Positions 42,323 through 55,131 of a DNA stretch of 64,000 bases are shown piece after piece (position 1 is the stretch's first letter; each line of letters begins with the position of its first letter). The translations under genes were made by a program, and so were the position numbers. The notes below the pieces were generated by a model. It worked only from the letters and a program-made list of their open reading frames with translations. It made no database searches and had not been told where the DNA came from. The DNA is from Dendrocalamus latiflorus (lineage: Eukaryota > Streptophyta > Magnoliopsida > Poales > Poaceae): positions 26,461,806 through 26,525,805 of the forward strand of contig CM029654.1 of assembly GCA_017311315.1 (NCBI GenBank). Direction: 5' to 3'.

Positions 42323-45300
42323 TGTAACACCCCTATTTCTGGGAGCGTTAGGTTACCCTCGCACCTGCCCAGAACTGTTCAATTGCGAGTACTGTAGAAT
42401 AATGTGCACCATTGCCAAGGCAAGCTCCACGACAGAATAAACCCTAACACTCCACATTACCAAAAGAAACTCCACATGCAGGTCTGAGTGTAGAATAAAC
42501 CCTAACACTCAGCATCGTCTACATCGTAGAATTCTACGTCGTCTTCATAGACTCCTTCATTTTCTTGACAAGCATTCTCTGTTTATGATTTTAGCAAGCG
42601 TGAGTACAACCAACCGTACTCAACAAGTCACACGGGAAATGCTATTTAACTATATGCAAGTGATTGCCATGGAATGGGATAAAGCAGTTTATTATTCCAT
42701 GTGGATGCAATTTTGTTTGTAAACACTTTGCTTTTAAACAAGAAATATTAAATCATAAACTTCTTATGGTAATTGGGGGGTTTCCAAACTTAACACACAC
42801 TTTCACATTTCCAAAACGACTCCAACTCAATTTCCAAAACCATTCCAATTCTACTTATGCTTTGCTATTGGAATCACCCACTAAACATAGCTTCATTTAC
42901 CGGAAGCACGACATATTCGAATACCATTTATAATTGACTCTGCAGAGTTGCCCAGCTTTACCCACAAGATTTCTTAACTCCCATGACAGAATTAAGAAAC
43001 CAAGGCCGTTCACTGATCAATTTTTTATATAGCCTCTACCCCGGGAGATCTCTAACTCAGACCCGGATTTTCCGCCCTGAGAGAAATCTACCCTTGTTTA
43101 GTATGGTTTTACCCCCTCCCATACCAACACTTCACACTCCTGTAGAGATTCAATCAAATTGAGCAGCTACTAAGCCAGGTTTGACAAGTCAATGCTTGTG
43201 GTTGAGCAATCACTATGTTCATTACTTAGCATAAGGGTATCCTTATTTCTCCAACTTATCAACATTTCACTCTAATACTTTAACTGCACAAACTTCCATC
43301 CTAGGGTAAGGTCGTGGACGAAGGTCACTTGGTGGCTTTCCACTAGACCCCTTTACCCTAGAGACATTTCAATAACTCTATTGACCAACAGTAAACACAT
43401 AATTCTCATGATAATTAATTCTCAAGAAATACTTTAACAAAATTCTGACAAAAGATATGTTAAACAGTAGTATGAAATAGTTAAATTTTCCTACGCTACC
43501 ATGATTACATTAATAATACTTTTAATATTACTAAGTTTTGTCAAGGTGAATATGGTCGTCAAATTAAACAGGGCTTTTTCGGGTGGTAAGACATTAACTA
43601 GTAGCATGTCATTCTAAATATTTATTGTACATGAAATAACAGTGTGTAAATAACATAATGAAAATACTGATAAATAATAATTAACGGAATGTAGGTTCAA
43701 CATGATCAATGACATGTGACTTGCCTTGCGGATTTATAATTTTGACAATTTCGTATTCTTCAATTTCTTGATCTTGAGCTTGATCCTGAGTTTCTCCTTC
43801 TTGACTTGGTCGACTCACGACGTCTTGTGCTAGCGCAAAGCAAAGAAATAATTTAATTCCACGCACAAAGAAAATGAGCTAGGAATAAAGAAATAAAATT
43901 CGAGAAAAACCAAATAAAATGGGTTTAGGATTTTTTTTAGGAGGCTTGGAATGGTGAAATGGAGTTGAAAAATGGGTTCGTGGGCTCGAAATGGTCAAAA
44001 CGACTATATTCTTGCATTTTCGGATTTTAAAATGGCTTAACGGGCCTAGCACTATTCATCGCGGGTAATCACTGTTCAAACCAGGCAAAGTACTGTTCAC
44101 ACGAGGCGGGTTACTGTGCAATCAGGTTTCTTTTGGCTATCGGGTTTTGGGTGCATCATCTTAGCGGGCCGAATGAATAGTGCCTTGACCCGGCACTGTT
44201 CTTCTTAGCCGATCACTCACGCGCGTGCAGGGAAACAAAGGAAGGAGGCGGCGGTTCTTGGCGGATCTAGGGCACAGTGCAACAGGAAAGGAGGAAATGG
44301 ACGGGTTCCTGGGAGCATCAGGGGTCCATTTTTGAGGTCGGCGGTGGCCAGGGAGGCGGCGAGCCCAGGAACTCGGTTTGGTTTTTGTATGGTGTAGGAT
44401 GAACCGGGGGTCAAATGGGCGATGGGATTGGTACTTGAGCATCTATGGGATTGGGGCAAGCTCATGGGAGTGGTTGTTTGGGCTGGGGAGGCTCGTGCGA
44501 GGCTGGCCACGGCGAGGCCCCATGGCCGAGCGGCGAGCTTCGGTGTCCGAGAAGAAGAGGGCTCGACAAGCTTGGTCGATAGGTCGGGGGTGTTTCTAGG
44601 AGTAAGGAGGAGCTGTAAATGCGAGCAATTGGATTGCTATCGGGTAAATCGAGAGAATCGGATTAGGGCTTACTGTGGACAATTTCGGTGATTACCGGAG
44701 GTGGGAGTGATGAGAGTTCAATTGGGGGCGTGGTCGGCTTGCTGGGGATGAGTGTGCCTCAGAGAAGAGAGCTTGGGAGCTTTTTTATAGTGTGTCTAAG
44801 GCGGTTCGAGGATGAAGAGATATTTAGGGTTGACTCGGGATACTTCGGGAGGGCGAGTCCATGGCGACAGGGGGTCGGCAGGGTGTCAGGGCACCTCGAG
44901 TGAGGAGCTATGGTGGTCAAGACTTGCGGTTGGTCGGCCGAGAGAGGAGTTCGCGAGAAGAGTGCAGAGGCGGGGCGGCGCACGGCCAGCAGCTTGACAT
45001 GCGCGACAGGGGGAGGTAGGGTGTGTCAGGGCAGGGGTGTACGGCTTTTGACATTGCTCTGAGAGAGAGCTGGCAGGGAGAAGGAAACGCGAGAGAGGGC
45101 GGGAGGTCACGAGATGGTTCGGTGGTGGCAAAACAACGGTGGCGGTGACAAAACCGGACCATGAACATTGCCGGCACAAACTCCAGCCCTTGAGACAATG
45201 TAGCACAAATCTTGAAGCTTGGATGGTCATGATATGAGGAGAATTGGCTAGATAAGCTTAAGAAATCAAATTCAAATTGAAATTCTCAATTTTGCAAAAA

Positions 45301-45334
45301 TTTGATTTGTTTTAGTCATGCCAATGGTGCCCGT
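42323..45334 (-). mobile_element. Second solo gypsy-like LTR, about 3 kb
   Basis: Starts TGTAACACCCC on the plus strand. Its early section (AGCAAGCGTGAGTACAACC, ACTCAACAAGTCACACGGG) matches in type the same position in the minus-strand LTR at 2405, so it is read as minus. The GC-rich second half (44160-45130) is the probable U3 side. GGCAT occurs at 42318-42322 and 45335-45339, but the right end does not show CA, so that boundary is tentative. Confidence 0.5.
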
Positions 45335-45802
45335 GGCATGGGGCGCAAAAGGATTCATACATAAATGTTTTAACTGCATAACCCGCACCTGCTTACGTAA
45401 GTTGTAGCATAGATTCATATATTTGAGATTGCTTATATAAAAATTCCTCCATTAGGCTACCTGCTTTTGTTAATTGTTTATTAGAATTAAATGGTTTAAA
45501 ATCACAAGTTTATGACCTGAGAGGCAAAATTACTTTTAAGTGCAAAGAGGACAAACTAATCCATTGATAACCATAGGAAAAGGTTGAAATTATTCAGCAA
45601 AATTACATCACGGTTGGAGTCCAGAGGAACATGAAAGTTTTACATGTTTCAGAAGAATTAAACAGCATCTTCATCTTTATTTAGATGTGAAAACAAGGCA
45701 CACGACTTCACATATGTTGTCAAGATCTTCCTCACCGTGGTTAATACATAGCTCCCATTGCATTGGTCGAGGCATGGACATCGGCTCCTTCAAAGTATTT
45801 GT
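45335..45802. other. 3' flank of the RLP pseudogene
   Basis: AT-rich, no gene seen. It probably holds the former 3' UTR of the RLP gene. Confidence 0.5.
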
Positions 45803-47610
45803 TTATTCTGCAGCTACATTCCTTGCCAAGCTTGCCCAGTTTACAACCACAAATACATAGATTTGGTCACAGAGCTTGTCAAAGAGCCAGAAATAAGCAA
45901 TCCTCCATGTCTTCTTGAACAGCAGTGCACAAAACACCATCCAGAGCCCCACCACAAGTCCCACCCCAAGTCCAAAATAAAAGGTCATGGGCTCAAATTC
46001 TTGCTTGGTGCTTCCGAGATAATCATGGATGAACGTGTCATTTCTTGAACAATTCTTTTGAAGAGGAGGCCCACAAAGACCACTGTTTCCAATGTACATA
46101 ATTGACGGATTGTCCGCATTGAGCGTGTACAAATTGTTGTAGGACAAGTTCAGGTCGCTCAGAGATGTCAAACTTGATAAGCTTGATGGGATTTCACCAG
46201 AAAGCTTGTTCTTAGATAGGTCGAGAGATTCCAATGACTGCAGGGCGCCAATCTTGTTTGGTATGTTTCCGCTCAGGTGGTTTGATGATAAATTCAAATT
46301 TATTAATGCATCAAGAGAAATGATATCTATGGGAATTTCACCAGTTAAGGAGTTGCCTGATAAATCAATACTCACGAAATAGTCGATTTTATCGCCCTTT
46401 TGTAAATATGGACGAGATTTGTTCATATGGAATATTGCCTATCCATGAAGTACCGTAATAACCATCAAAACCCTTCAGGGTCATACATGTTAGGTTTGAC
46501 AGATGCCAAGGAAAAACACCAGATAAGTTATTGCCTGATAGATCCAAGTATTAAAGATAACTAAGATTTGTTACTTCAACCGGAATATTCCCATGAAATA
46601 CATTGTGGCTTAGATGTAGAAACCTTATTGTCCCCAGCTGTCCTATCCATTCGGGTATCCTTCCAAAGAACTTATTCCATGCAAGATCCAAGAACTGCAG
46701 TCTTGTGCAGTTCAGCAAAAATTCTGGGAATTTTCCTGATAACTTGTTGTTGCTCACCCGGAGGTTCATTATGATTTCGCCCTCAAAGCATTGAGGAATT
46801 TCACCGTCCAAAAGATTGCTTGATAAATCTAGAAATTCCAAACTTTGCAACTTGCACATAGATTATGGAATGCTGCCACGAATTTTATTTGAAGACATAA
46901 GCAATGCTTGAAGACCTGGAGCTTCATGATTAGATGGTATTGTTCCTGAAATGGCATTGTTGGAGATATGTAGCAAGGTGATATTTCTTGGCAATGATGA
47001 TATTGGTCCAGTGAGCCGGTTTGAATTGACGCAGAGTTCTCCAAATGCCATGTCATCCATATGTTCTGGCAAGCTGCCACTTAATTGGTTGTGAGAGATG
47101 TCGAGATGTGTGGCCTGCGAAAATATAGACCAAAACCAATTAGGAATCTTGTCCGTTAGAGCTGTGTTTGAAATGTCAAGTTTAGTGATTTCCGTCTGCC
47201 ACTGAAGCCAAGTTGGAAACAGAGGACCCATCTGGCAAGATGCAAATACCGCAGACTCAAGCCTAAAGGGAGGAAGCCAATCTGAATCCTTGATTATCAC
47301 ACCGCTCAAGTCGTTGTTTCTTAGATTCAAATAAGTCAAATTAGAAAGGGTGCCAATTTCAGAGGGTACACTTCCATTGAGGTGATTGCTGGAGAGGTCA
47401 AGGAAAGTTAAACCCGTCAAATACCCAATCTCTGGTGGGATACTTCCATTGAGGTGGTTTTCGGAGAGGCCAAGGATAGTTAAAACCGTCAAATACCCAA
47501 TTCCTGGTGGGATACTTCCAGTGAGGAAGTTGCTGTAGAGTTCAAGGGCAGTTAAACCCGTCAAATGTCCAATCCCTGGTGGGATGCTCCCATTGAGGTT
47601 GTTGACGGAG

Positions 47611-48433
47611 GAGAAAATTGATCATTTGCCACTTTGAAGAGTGGGCTTCGTAAAATTGCCACTTTCAAAATTGGCTTCGTAAAAATACCATACAGTACAT
47701 TAACCTCTTGATTACCATGTCATTTGAGCCATTTAACTCATTTAATATTTTTTTTCTAATTTCAGGAGCTGAAAAAGACCTTACTACCCTTGCTAAGGGA
47801 GAGAAGGGAAAGAAAAGAAGTCAAGAAGTCTTACTGTTCTCGTAGTAGAGCTTCCCAGTCCGGGCATCGAAAATCTTGAATCCATCCTTCGTCCCGACAG
47901 AAAACATGCTGAAATCATCCAACACCCAGAATTGGAGCTCTCGCTCGCCGAATCCAACAAAAAAAACTCCCAAATTAATCGATCAAGAAAGGAGATTCCG
48001 CTGGTCCGCCCTCGTACCTGTTGTCCTGATTGAAGGAGGCGCAGAGAATCTGGGACGGGGACGAGCTGCTCGCCATGGCCAACGAAGAATTCGTCTCCTG
48101 TTTGTTCTCCGGATTCGATTCTTGGAGGCGAAAGTTTCACTTTTTTTTATTCGCAGCGGTTGAAGGGAAGTTTTCTTGCGCTTGGCGACCCTTTCTTTTT
48201 TCAATTCGGGTGGATATCTCCTGCTGTTCTGTATTATATTCTTTTCCAGCAAAGGGTAGAAAGGTCTTTTCTAACATTTGAAATTAGGAAAAAAAATATT
48301 AAATAAGTTAAATAGCTCAAATGGCATGGTAATCAAGAGGTAAATGTACTGTATGGCATTTTTGCGAAGCCAATTTTGAAAATGGCAATTTTGCGAAGCC
48401 CACTCTTCAAAGTGGCAAATGATCAATTTTCTC
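47611..48433. mobile_element. Pack-MULE (823 bp) inside the RLP gene
   Basis: Terminal inverted repeats of about 158 bp begin GAGAAAATTGATCATTTGCC at both ends, with roughly 8-10 mismatches. The flanking duplication GTTGACGGAG (47601-47610, 48434-48443) is 10 bp, within the 9-11 bp expected for Mutator-like elements. There is no transposase. The central 470 bases hold a host gene fragment (the ATG18 pieces listed separately), so it is a Pack-MULE. Confidence 0.92.
47835..48076 (-). pseudogene. ATG18: Captured 5' part of an ATG18/PROPPIN autophagy gene
   Basis: Exon 1 at 48018-48076 starts with ATG and reads MASSSSPSQILCASFNQDN, followed by a GTACGAG donor. Exon 2 at 47835-47908 follows a TTTCAG acceptor and reads MFSVGTKDGFKIFDARTGK before a GTAAGAC donor. 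This is the beginning of the first WD40 blade of ATG18/WIPI proteins, which bind PI3P on forming autophagosomes. The frame is preserved across the predicted splice and the capture keeps the start codon. The fragment ends within the element, so only about 45 residues could be made. Confidence 0.88.
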
Positions 48434-49530
48434 GTTGACGGAGAGGTGAAGGGCAGTTAAACCCGTCAAATACCCAATCCCTGGTGGTATACTTCCAGTG
48501 AGGTTGTTGTAGGAGAGGTCAAGTATGGTCAAGCTGGTAAATTTTCCTATCAAATCCGGCAGGCCTCCGGTGAAACTGTTGTCACTTAAATGCAGCTCCT
48601 GCAAATTTTTCCATGCGCATTTCAGCAACCCCTCGATGAAAACAGTTACATATTCATTTATAACATTACAGCTAAGGTCTAGGAATTCCAAACTGCAAAG
48701 ATTCTTCACATTTCTTGTCGACTTCAACCGATTGAATGACAAATTAAGGACTTGGAGGGATGACATATTTCCTATTGCGTCAGGAATTTGGCCAAATAAT
48801 CTGGTGGACCCAAGATTTAGGTATTTGAGGCTCGTTGCTTTCCAAAACCAACTTGATGCGATTGAGTGGCCAAAATTATTCCAGGAGAGATCGAGCTTCT
48901 CAAGTTTTGTGAGATTAAGGTACGGAAGCGATTGGTTTGCAGTACCAGGTGAACAGTAAGAACGACGGATGACCCTTAGAGATGGTATCTTATTTAGCGT
49001 ATGAGGCCAGTCAGCTATCCCTGACAGATTTACTCCGCTCATGGCAGGTGATATCTATTGAGCACATCCCATGTTGCGGGTTAGAAATATCAAGATACTG
49101 CAACTTAGACAGGTTACCAAACTGAGGCACTCTACCACTAAACGGTATGCCAGAGAGGTCGAGATATTTCAAGTTCATCATCGAGCCCAAGAACTCAGGA
49201 ATACGGATTCGTGGCCCTAGCAAGTAGTTCATGCTAAGGTCAAGGTGCTCTAGATGCTCCAGGGAAAGCAAAGACGAACTTATCTCACAGAACGAAACAT
49301 TGACAACTTCACATTCCAGTCCAGTGTCCGACATCAAAAATGGATTCGGATTGCGAAGGTGAAGCTCGAGGACACAGCCGGTTCGGTTGCTGCACTTGAC
49401 GCCTCTCCACCGGCAGCAGTCTTGGCCGTGCCATGAGGCGAGGCGGTTGGTGGGATCACGTGTGCCCTTCTTGAAGGAGAGCAAAGCGGCCCTCTCGGCG
49501 GGAATGCAGCCACCGCCATGGAGGTGCTGG

Positions 49531-50546
49531 CAGGGCCGGCCCTGAGGGGGGGTGAGAGGGGCGGCCGCCCCGGGCCCCCAAAATCCAAGGCCCCCCATAT
49601 ACTATGTAGAGTATATACATGCAACAAATAGAAGCCATGGTTAAATATTTTAATACTTATAGAAATGAAGGGTTTGCTTCGAGTATGATCATTGCCAAAG
49701 ATATTGCAGCTCAAATGAATGTAGAGTCATCATTTCCAGTTAAGCGGCGTGTTCTTAGGAAGAAACAGTTTGATGAAATTGATTGTGATGAAGCAGTTTT
49801 GCAAGCTGAGAAGGAATTTGAAGTTAATTATTTTTTTTTGTTATGGTTGATATGGCAATCAATTCATTGAAAAGTAGATTTCAAGAACTCCAAACATTCG
49901 GAAGTATATTTGGATTTTTAATGAGTTCAACAACATTGAAGTCATTGGATCGAACTGAATTAAAAGAATGTTGTACAAAATTTGCAGAAACTTTCTCTCT
50001 AGATGGTTCATCTGATGTTGAGTTAAATGATCTAATTTCTGAGTTAAGTGTTATGCAATTGACTTTATCAGATAAACCAATGTCTGTTATGGAGATCTTT
50101 GAGTTTGTCAGAGAAGCGGATTGTTATCCTAATATTTCTATTGCTTATCGGATTTTATTTACTATGTCTGTGACTGTGGCATCAGCTGAAAGAAGTTTTT
50201 CAAAGTTGAAATTGTTGAAGAATTATTTAAGGTCAACAATGTCTCAAGAGAGGTTAAACGGTTTGGCAACTTTATGTATTGAGAAGAAATTATTGGATGA
50301 GATTGATATCAATACCATCATCAATGACTTCGCATCTAGAAATGTTAGAAGAAAATTTGAAGGTAATATCTATGAACTCTTTGATATGAATTTTTCTTTA
50401 ATACATAACGCATTTTAAGTGTTTGTTGGTAAAATTATATATATATATATATGTGTGTGTGTATGTAGATTTATATTTAAATATTTATACTAAGGCCCCT
50501 ATTTCTAGTTTCGCTCCGGACCCCTAAAATCCCAGGACCAGCCCTG
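49531..50546 (+). mobile_element. hAT element with truncated transposase
   Basis: Terminal repeats are CAGGGCCGGCCCTGA on the left and CAGGGCTGGTCCTGG (reverse complement) on the right. The 8-bp duplication GGTGCTGG at 49523-49530 and 50547-50554 is perfect and typical of hAT elements. RLP copy 1 (near 5350) has the uninterrupted GGTGCTGGGGATGG. The element lies between the signal peptide and the LRR cap of RLP copy 2. Confidence 0.93.
49619..50418 (+). pseudogene. hAT transposase C-terminal part (TTF-type/ZMYM1-like)
   Basis: Two overlapping frames join at a T9 run near 49835, where a one-base change breaks the frame. The second frame (49843-50418) is intact for 191 codons and includes VASAERSFSKLKLLKNYLRS, the hAT dimerisation motif, and ends at a stop 130 bases from the element end. 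The DDE-type catalytic N-terminal parts and the zinc finger are missing, so the copy is a deletion derivative. Confidence 0.88.
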
Positions 50547-50637
50547 GGTGCTGGGGATGGAGCGATCCACCGGTCAAGAGTGAAGTGGTGCTTATGGTGA
50601 TGAGGAGGATGAGGAAAGGATTTGTTGTGGGATGCAT

Positions 50638-52890
50638 GCTGGAATAACACAAATACAGGCTCAGTGTAATTTAGCAACTAGAGAAGGTAAATAAATAGAT
50701 GTTTGGCCATTCCTTTGGAGTGATAAGCTTGGCCATTTGGGTCACTGGGTCAACAAAGTCTAGTCTTCGTCCATCAATCACTTGAAAAATTATGCGCTAC
50801 TGCCAAAGTCACTTGACTCATTCCATTCATCTAGACTCTGGAGGTCAAAAAGGAGATAGAAAGATGACGCGTAGACGTAGAGGAAAGAAAATGGATTTGC
50901 TGTACTGTCTATGATACGTTGTGCAATTGTTCGTGATGAGATGGTAACGACGAAGGACCTTAACATTCTCTTCAGAGAATTTATTAACTAACAGAGCCTA
51001 GATGAATGGAACAAATGACGAACTGATGACCAGCTAAGACAGGGATTGTGATCATGCGGCATGTAGACCTCTGCTTTCCTGTACAATTTTAGAGGGGTCT
51101 TGACTGAGGAAATACTAAGAATATGTGGAGCTCCCAAGTCCCATCCTCTAGAGAATGCTGAATTTTTTTTGTGGCTAATGGCAGGAGATACTAATTCAGT
51201 AGGAACAAATTATGAATCAAAGTGGATTGTCTGGACATCAGCACTGTGCTTTGCTTCTCTGTGGACATGCTTGTTTCTATGTTATGATTTTTTATGCCAG
51301 CGCCTTCGCTTTCTGTATCTCACCAACTGCATAGTTCTCATATTGTTTCTGTTTGCCCAAATTTTAAATTCCATCAAGATCCCATCCTATGAAATTGTTT
51401 ACGTGCAGGCAATACACGGAAAAAATGTTGCGAAAACATCATTTTATTTTGGTGCTATGTTCAGGGTTCGATCTAAGGAATGGGCCCCTTCATACTTAAA
51501 CTGCAAATGCCTGAAGAAATAAGTACCAGAACTCTAGTATGTAAGGTTCATGAATACCCAACCATACTGCAGTTCCCGTTCTTCAGAACAAAACGCACAT
51601 GCTATCTTTCATTCTGTTATGCTTATACAAGTTAACACTTGAAATGTAATGTCAAAGATTGAATTACACGAGGGATGACGTACAAAATTGAACAAAATCA
51701 ACTTGTAAAGATGCACACAAACCGGATACATATTCTATTGCTTCATCATAAAGATACTGCAGCAAACTCTTGACGCCCATTCAATAGTGCAATACGAAAG
51801 AATCCATGGAGAAGGTAGCAAGATTCATCAGGATGCAAGCACTAAGAACCGATCATGCTTTCAAACTCCAGGGCATAAGCCCATAGCATTCCTTGTATGC
51901 ATAACTACCAAAATTAAAATTTACCCGTTCAGGGAGTTGGTGCTCAATCCACATAAAGGCAGTTTTCCAGAAAGGAAGGTGCTTGATTCATTAATCATTC
52001 AGATATATCCGGAGTATAAGCAAACAGAAAACAGGGAAGTCATTCAAATATGAAGATCACACGGTGCTTGATGTTCCCTTGGCAAGGGTACACAGAAATA
52101 CATTAGCTTAGCAGGAGCTGTGATGCAGAATCGCCTTCTGGGAGCAGCAACTAACAAAAATTGTTGATGAACACGCTGCCAACTGCATATGTTTCTTAGT
52201 TAAATGCTGAGGCCATGTTACTTAACAAGCAGAGGATGTACCAATGATACAGCGGTTTACACAGGAAAAACACTGCCAGCCCAAGCTGACAAATCCTTTT
52301 TCTTAACCCCTTTTAATCATTATCTGTTATAAAAGATCAAATTGAAGTTACTAGCATCACTGACAAGCTGAATAGTGCAGACTCCAACAGGTAGTATGTA
52401 GTGGGTAATATAGGTTATATAGGAAAATAATAATGATTTGTGTTGCACATTCTACTCTGCCCGGTTGAGTAGTCAAACCAAGATGCAAGATTCATCAAGT
52501 TACAATCTACAGCTTATAATGATGTAAATGCTTAAAACTAAAGTTCAGAAATTAACAAGATAGGTTGGTACGTTTTCATTTTGTTCAAGTTAAAGGGGAT
52601 GTTCCATGTTCCGATAATGGACCCTTGACTTCAAGCTGGTATACTTAGTATTATATGGTCAATGATGCCAAATGTGGTCGTGGACTCTCGGTTGACACCA
52701 TTGGAGAGAAACGGTGTTCTTTAAAGAGGAAATGGATGGCAGCAGCACCTTGCCCCTGTTTAGCACTTTAGCTCTAAAGATTATTCAGGCTTATAGGCTT
52801 ATAGCACCTTCACAATTTCCAACAGAATGGAAAGTTACCATGTTGTGCTTGCCGGTGTAAAACATGCCTAACATTTAGCTGCTATCCCGA
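50638..52890. repeat. RLP copy 2 upstream region, paralogous to the copy 1 upstream segments
   Basis: Matches 5437-5721, 6779-6934, 13680-13855 and 14098-14310 in order. The stretch 51180-52640 has no counterpart in copy 1. It contains a 140-codon plus-strand frame (51100-51522) with hydrophobic segments, which I do not recognise and which copy 1 does not conserve. The region gives the empty-site sequence for the copia insertion of copy 1. Confidence 0.75.
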
Positions 52891-53270
52891 TTTACTCTTT
52901 GGAACTGATAATGCAGTAATACAGAATCCCCTAATTACGTAGATTATCACAACAACAGTAAAGCAAGTGCACATGCCTTGTCAACTTGCCATTCATTGAT
53001 CCGGAGTTCCAGACATGGGCAATAAAACCAAGTTTGGCGTTTGGAGTCAATCTCAGTATGATGTTTAATTGAAATGTAACTGTTTATCAAGTGACCAAAT
53101 AAATCCTGTAAATTTAATCCTGAACATTTTCAGGCTCAGTATAAATTTGCTACGAACAGGAGTATCCCAAAAATTCAAACTAAAGCGAGGGTTGCAGTGG
53201 GTGATCAATCAAAAACATTCATTCCTAGGTCCCCCCCAAGGCCTCCCGAGCTGCCCCAAGTGACTCAGGG
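52891..53270. other. No gene recognised
   Basis: AT-rich sequence with no ORF, repeat or motif that I can support. Confidence 0.5.
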
Positions 53271-54262
53271 GTGAACCCGCCGTCCAAAAAAAAACCCCTC
53301 GCTACCGCATTTTCTTCCTCATCGCCGCCGCCGGCGAGCGGCGGCAGGGCCTCCCGCAGCCGCTCGAGCTTGCGGTATAGGCTAGTTTTGCTTGTTTCCT
53401 TCGCGAATCTGGTTGGGTCGAAGCGGCGTTGTGAAGCCAGCGGTCAGAGGTGGCGTAGGCCAGATCCCTGGCTGATCTGGTGGGGTTCAGATGCCCGACG
53501 GCCAAAGGTGATGTGGGGGGAGCTAGAGGCTGCCGGATCAGGCTGGCTTCAGGCTGTAGCTTGGTGGGGCTTCTTCTTTTTCTTCTTGCCCCCATCTGCA
53601 CGTTGTCGTCGTTGCCCCTTGCACCGCCGCTAACGCCATGTCCAACAGTACGCGCATCTGGCTGGATCGGAGCGGCGTTGGAAGCCAGCGTTAGGAGGTG
53701 ATGCAGGGAGAGCCGGAGGCAGCCAGCAGGGCTTCCCGCAGCCACTCGACCTAGAGGGGCAGGCCTGATCCATCCATTCCTCAGCGGATCTGGCTAGATT
53801 CGGAGGACCGACGGCCAGAGGTGACGCGGGGAGAGCCGGAGGCGGTCAAATATGGCCGTCTCCAGACCGTAGCTTGGCGGGGGCTTCCTTCTTCTCCTAC
53901 CCCCCTCGGCCCGCTGTCGCCTCTTGCACTCCCGTCGCCGCTGCCAACGCCACCAACAGCCGCGGCGAGCACGCGGAAGAAATTAGATGGAGGCATTGGG
54001 GTCATAGCTATGCCAGGGTGAAAACCTCAGGTCCGGTTCTAACCGGATCGGGCAACAACGACGTTTTTGGTGTCGTTCCCTCCTTGGAAGCATTGTCTTG
54101 GGCCACCTGACCCTACTCCACTTCATCTTTCCATGTATATGTTGGCCGGTGTTAGTTCTTCGGTGGTGGTAGTCTGCTCACCGTCGTGGTGCGTTAGCTA
54201 TGATCGTTTATCTTTTGTATGTGGTCCTTCTTTGGGCCTTTAATTTGGCCTTTTGGCTATCA
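53271..54262. repeat. GC-rich region with an internal duplication
   Basis: Two related stretches, about 53400-53640 and 53650-53970, share GATCTGG, GACGGCCA.AGGTGA, GAGCYRGAGGC and GTAGCTTGG phrases. The last 250 bases turn T-rich (TTTGGGCCTTTAATTTGGCC). It resembles the untranslated end of an unidentified transposable element. Several ORFs are open only because of GC content. Confidence 0.5.
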
Positions 54263-54274
54263 CTAGTAGTGTGC

Positions 54275-54291
54275 CCGTGCTAACGCTACGG
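54275..54291 (-). terminator. Helitron 3' terminal hairpin
   Basis: CCGT...ACGG stem with inner GC/GC pairs, 8-12 bases before the terminal CTAG on the minus strand. In Helitrons this hairpin marks the end of rolling-circle transposition; it is not a transcription terminator. Confidence 0.7.
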
Positions 54292-55033
54292 TAAAATATA
54301 AAACAAGATAAAATTTGTAAAAAAATAAAACGAACAATCAGATTCATTAAGATTCACGTCTCATATATTGTATAACCAAATATTTTTGTCACATAACCAA
54401 CAGAGTGCATCATCAAAACATGAAATTTCAAAAGCGAGTTCTAATTTAAAGGCAAATTAAAAACTAAATGTAGGTCACGTATTTTGGCTTTCTGCTATCA
54501 GGGACTCCGAGTATTATCACATAGACAATGCATGCAGTACCCAATATTATTGAAGATTGGATCATATCATCATTTGTAGGTTAATCCATAACTTAAAACT
54601 CCAAATTGAAGGAAGTCAAGAATAAATAACTCAAAATTTGTCTAGCAATAGAGAATGTGCAAACAGTCCCCACTCCACCTTGCTAGTAATCAGCTAATCA
54701 TACCTAGCACTTGTATCAGAAAACCCCAAACAAATAAACAATTAAACCTTACAATACTAAATGTATGCAATTGAAGAAAGATGATTGCATTTGCTTAAGA
54801 CCTTTCATAAGTGCGAAAGAAAAACAATCTCGCAAAGTAATGGAAGGTAAAAGAAGCCAAACTATTGCTAGAACATAGAAATATTTGATTGCTAGAGGTA
54901 AGCGGCACTCTATGGTTCTTTCGCACTTATGTTCTTTCGCACTTATGAAAGGCAACACTGCTCTTGCTGATCACAAAACCCTGACACTATCATCATCAAG
55001 TAACATTTTCTTCACACTATGAGCTCACAATGT
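54292..55033. other. Helitron interior without recognised gene
   Basis: AT-rich, about 740 bases. It contains a short direct repeat of GTTCTTTCGCACTTATG near 54915-54945 and related GTGCGAAAG at 54812. No coding sequence supported. Confidence 0.5.
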
Positions 55034-55131
55034 TCACTGGGACCCATTGAATTTTGCCATCATCTTTGCTATGATAGGACCCACCTTGGGGTTGGCTTGG
55101 TGCCTAGCGAAACTGGCAGGATTGTTCATCA
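55034..55131 (-). pseudogene. Captured last exon of a HIP/FAM10-type co-chaperone
   Basis: The exon follows a TTTGCAG acceptor, reads MNNPASFARHQANPKVGPII and AKMMAKFNGSQ, and ends in TGA at 55034. It matches the C-terminal STI1-like end of Hsp70-interacting proteins (ST13/FAM10). The rest of the gene is absent. Sense orientation agrees with the Helitron. Confidence 0.7.

Larger units (their letters stand above)
45803..50637 (-). pseudogene. LRR receptor-like protein, copy 2, interrupted by a Pack-MULE and a hAT element
   Basis: The leader from the ATG at 50637 (NPFLILLITISTTSLL) continues on the far side of the hAT element with CIPAERAALLSFKKG and DCCRWRGVKC, the plant LRR N-terminal cap. 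A long series of LRRs of the form LDLSxNxLxGxIP runs to about 46150. It ends in a transmembrane helix (FYFGLGVGLVVGLWMVFCAL) and a short cytoplasmic tail without kinase. This is the layout of Cf/HcrVf-type RLPs, which sit in the plasma membrane and sense pathogen or developmental ligands with a co-receptor. Lesions besides the insertions are a deletion or frameshift near 49040, stops near 46863 and 46549, and a frameshift near 46430. Confidence 0.92.

Noticed and set aside
42318..45339. GGCAT as confirmed target duplication of the solo LTR at 42323
   Set aside because: The right terminus does not show the expected CA; treated as tentative.
51100..51522. 140-codon plus-strand ORF with hydrophobic segments upstream of RLP copy 2
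   Set aside because: The paralogous region of copy 1 does not preserve it and no family is recognisable; noted only within the upstream feature.
53271..54110. Several GC-rich ORFs of 60-147 codons
   Set aside because: Open in many frames because of base composition; the region looks like an internally duplicated repeat.
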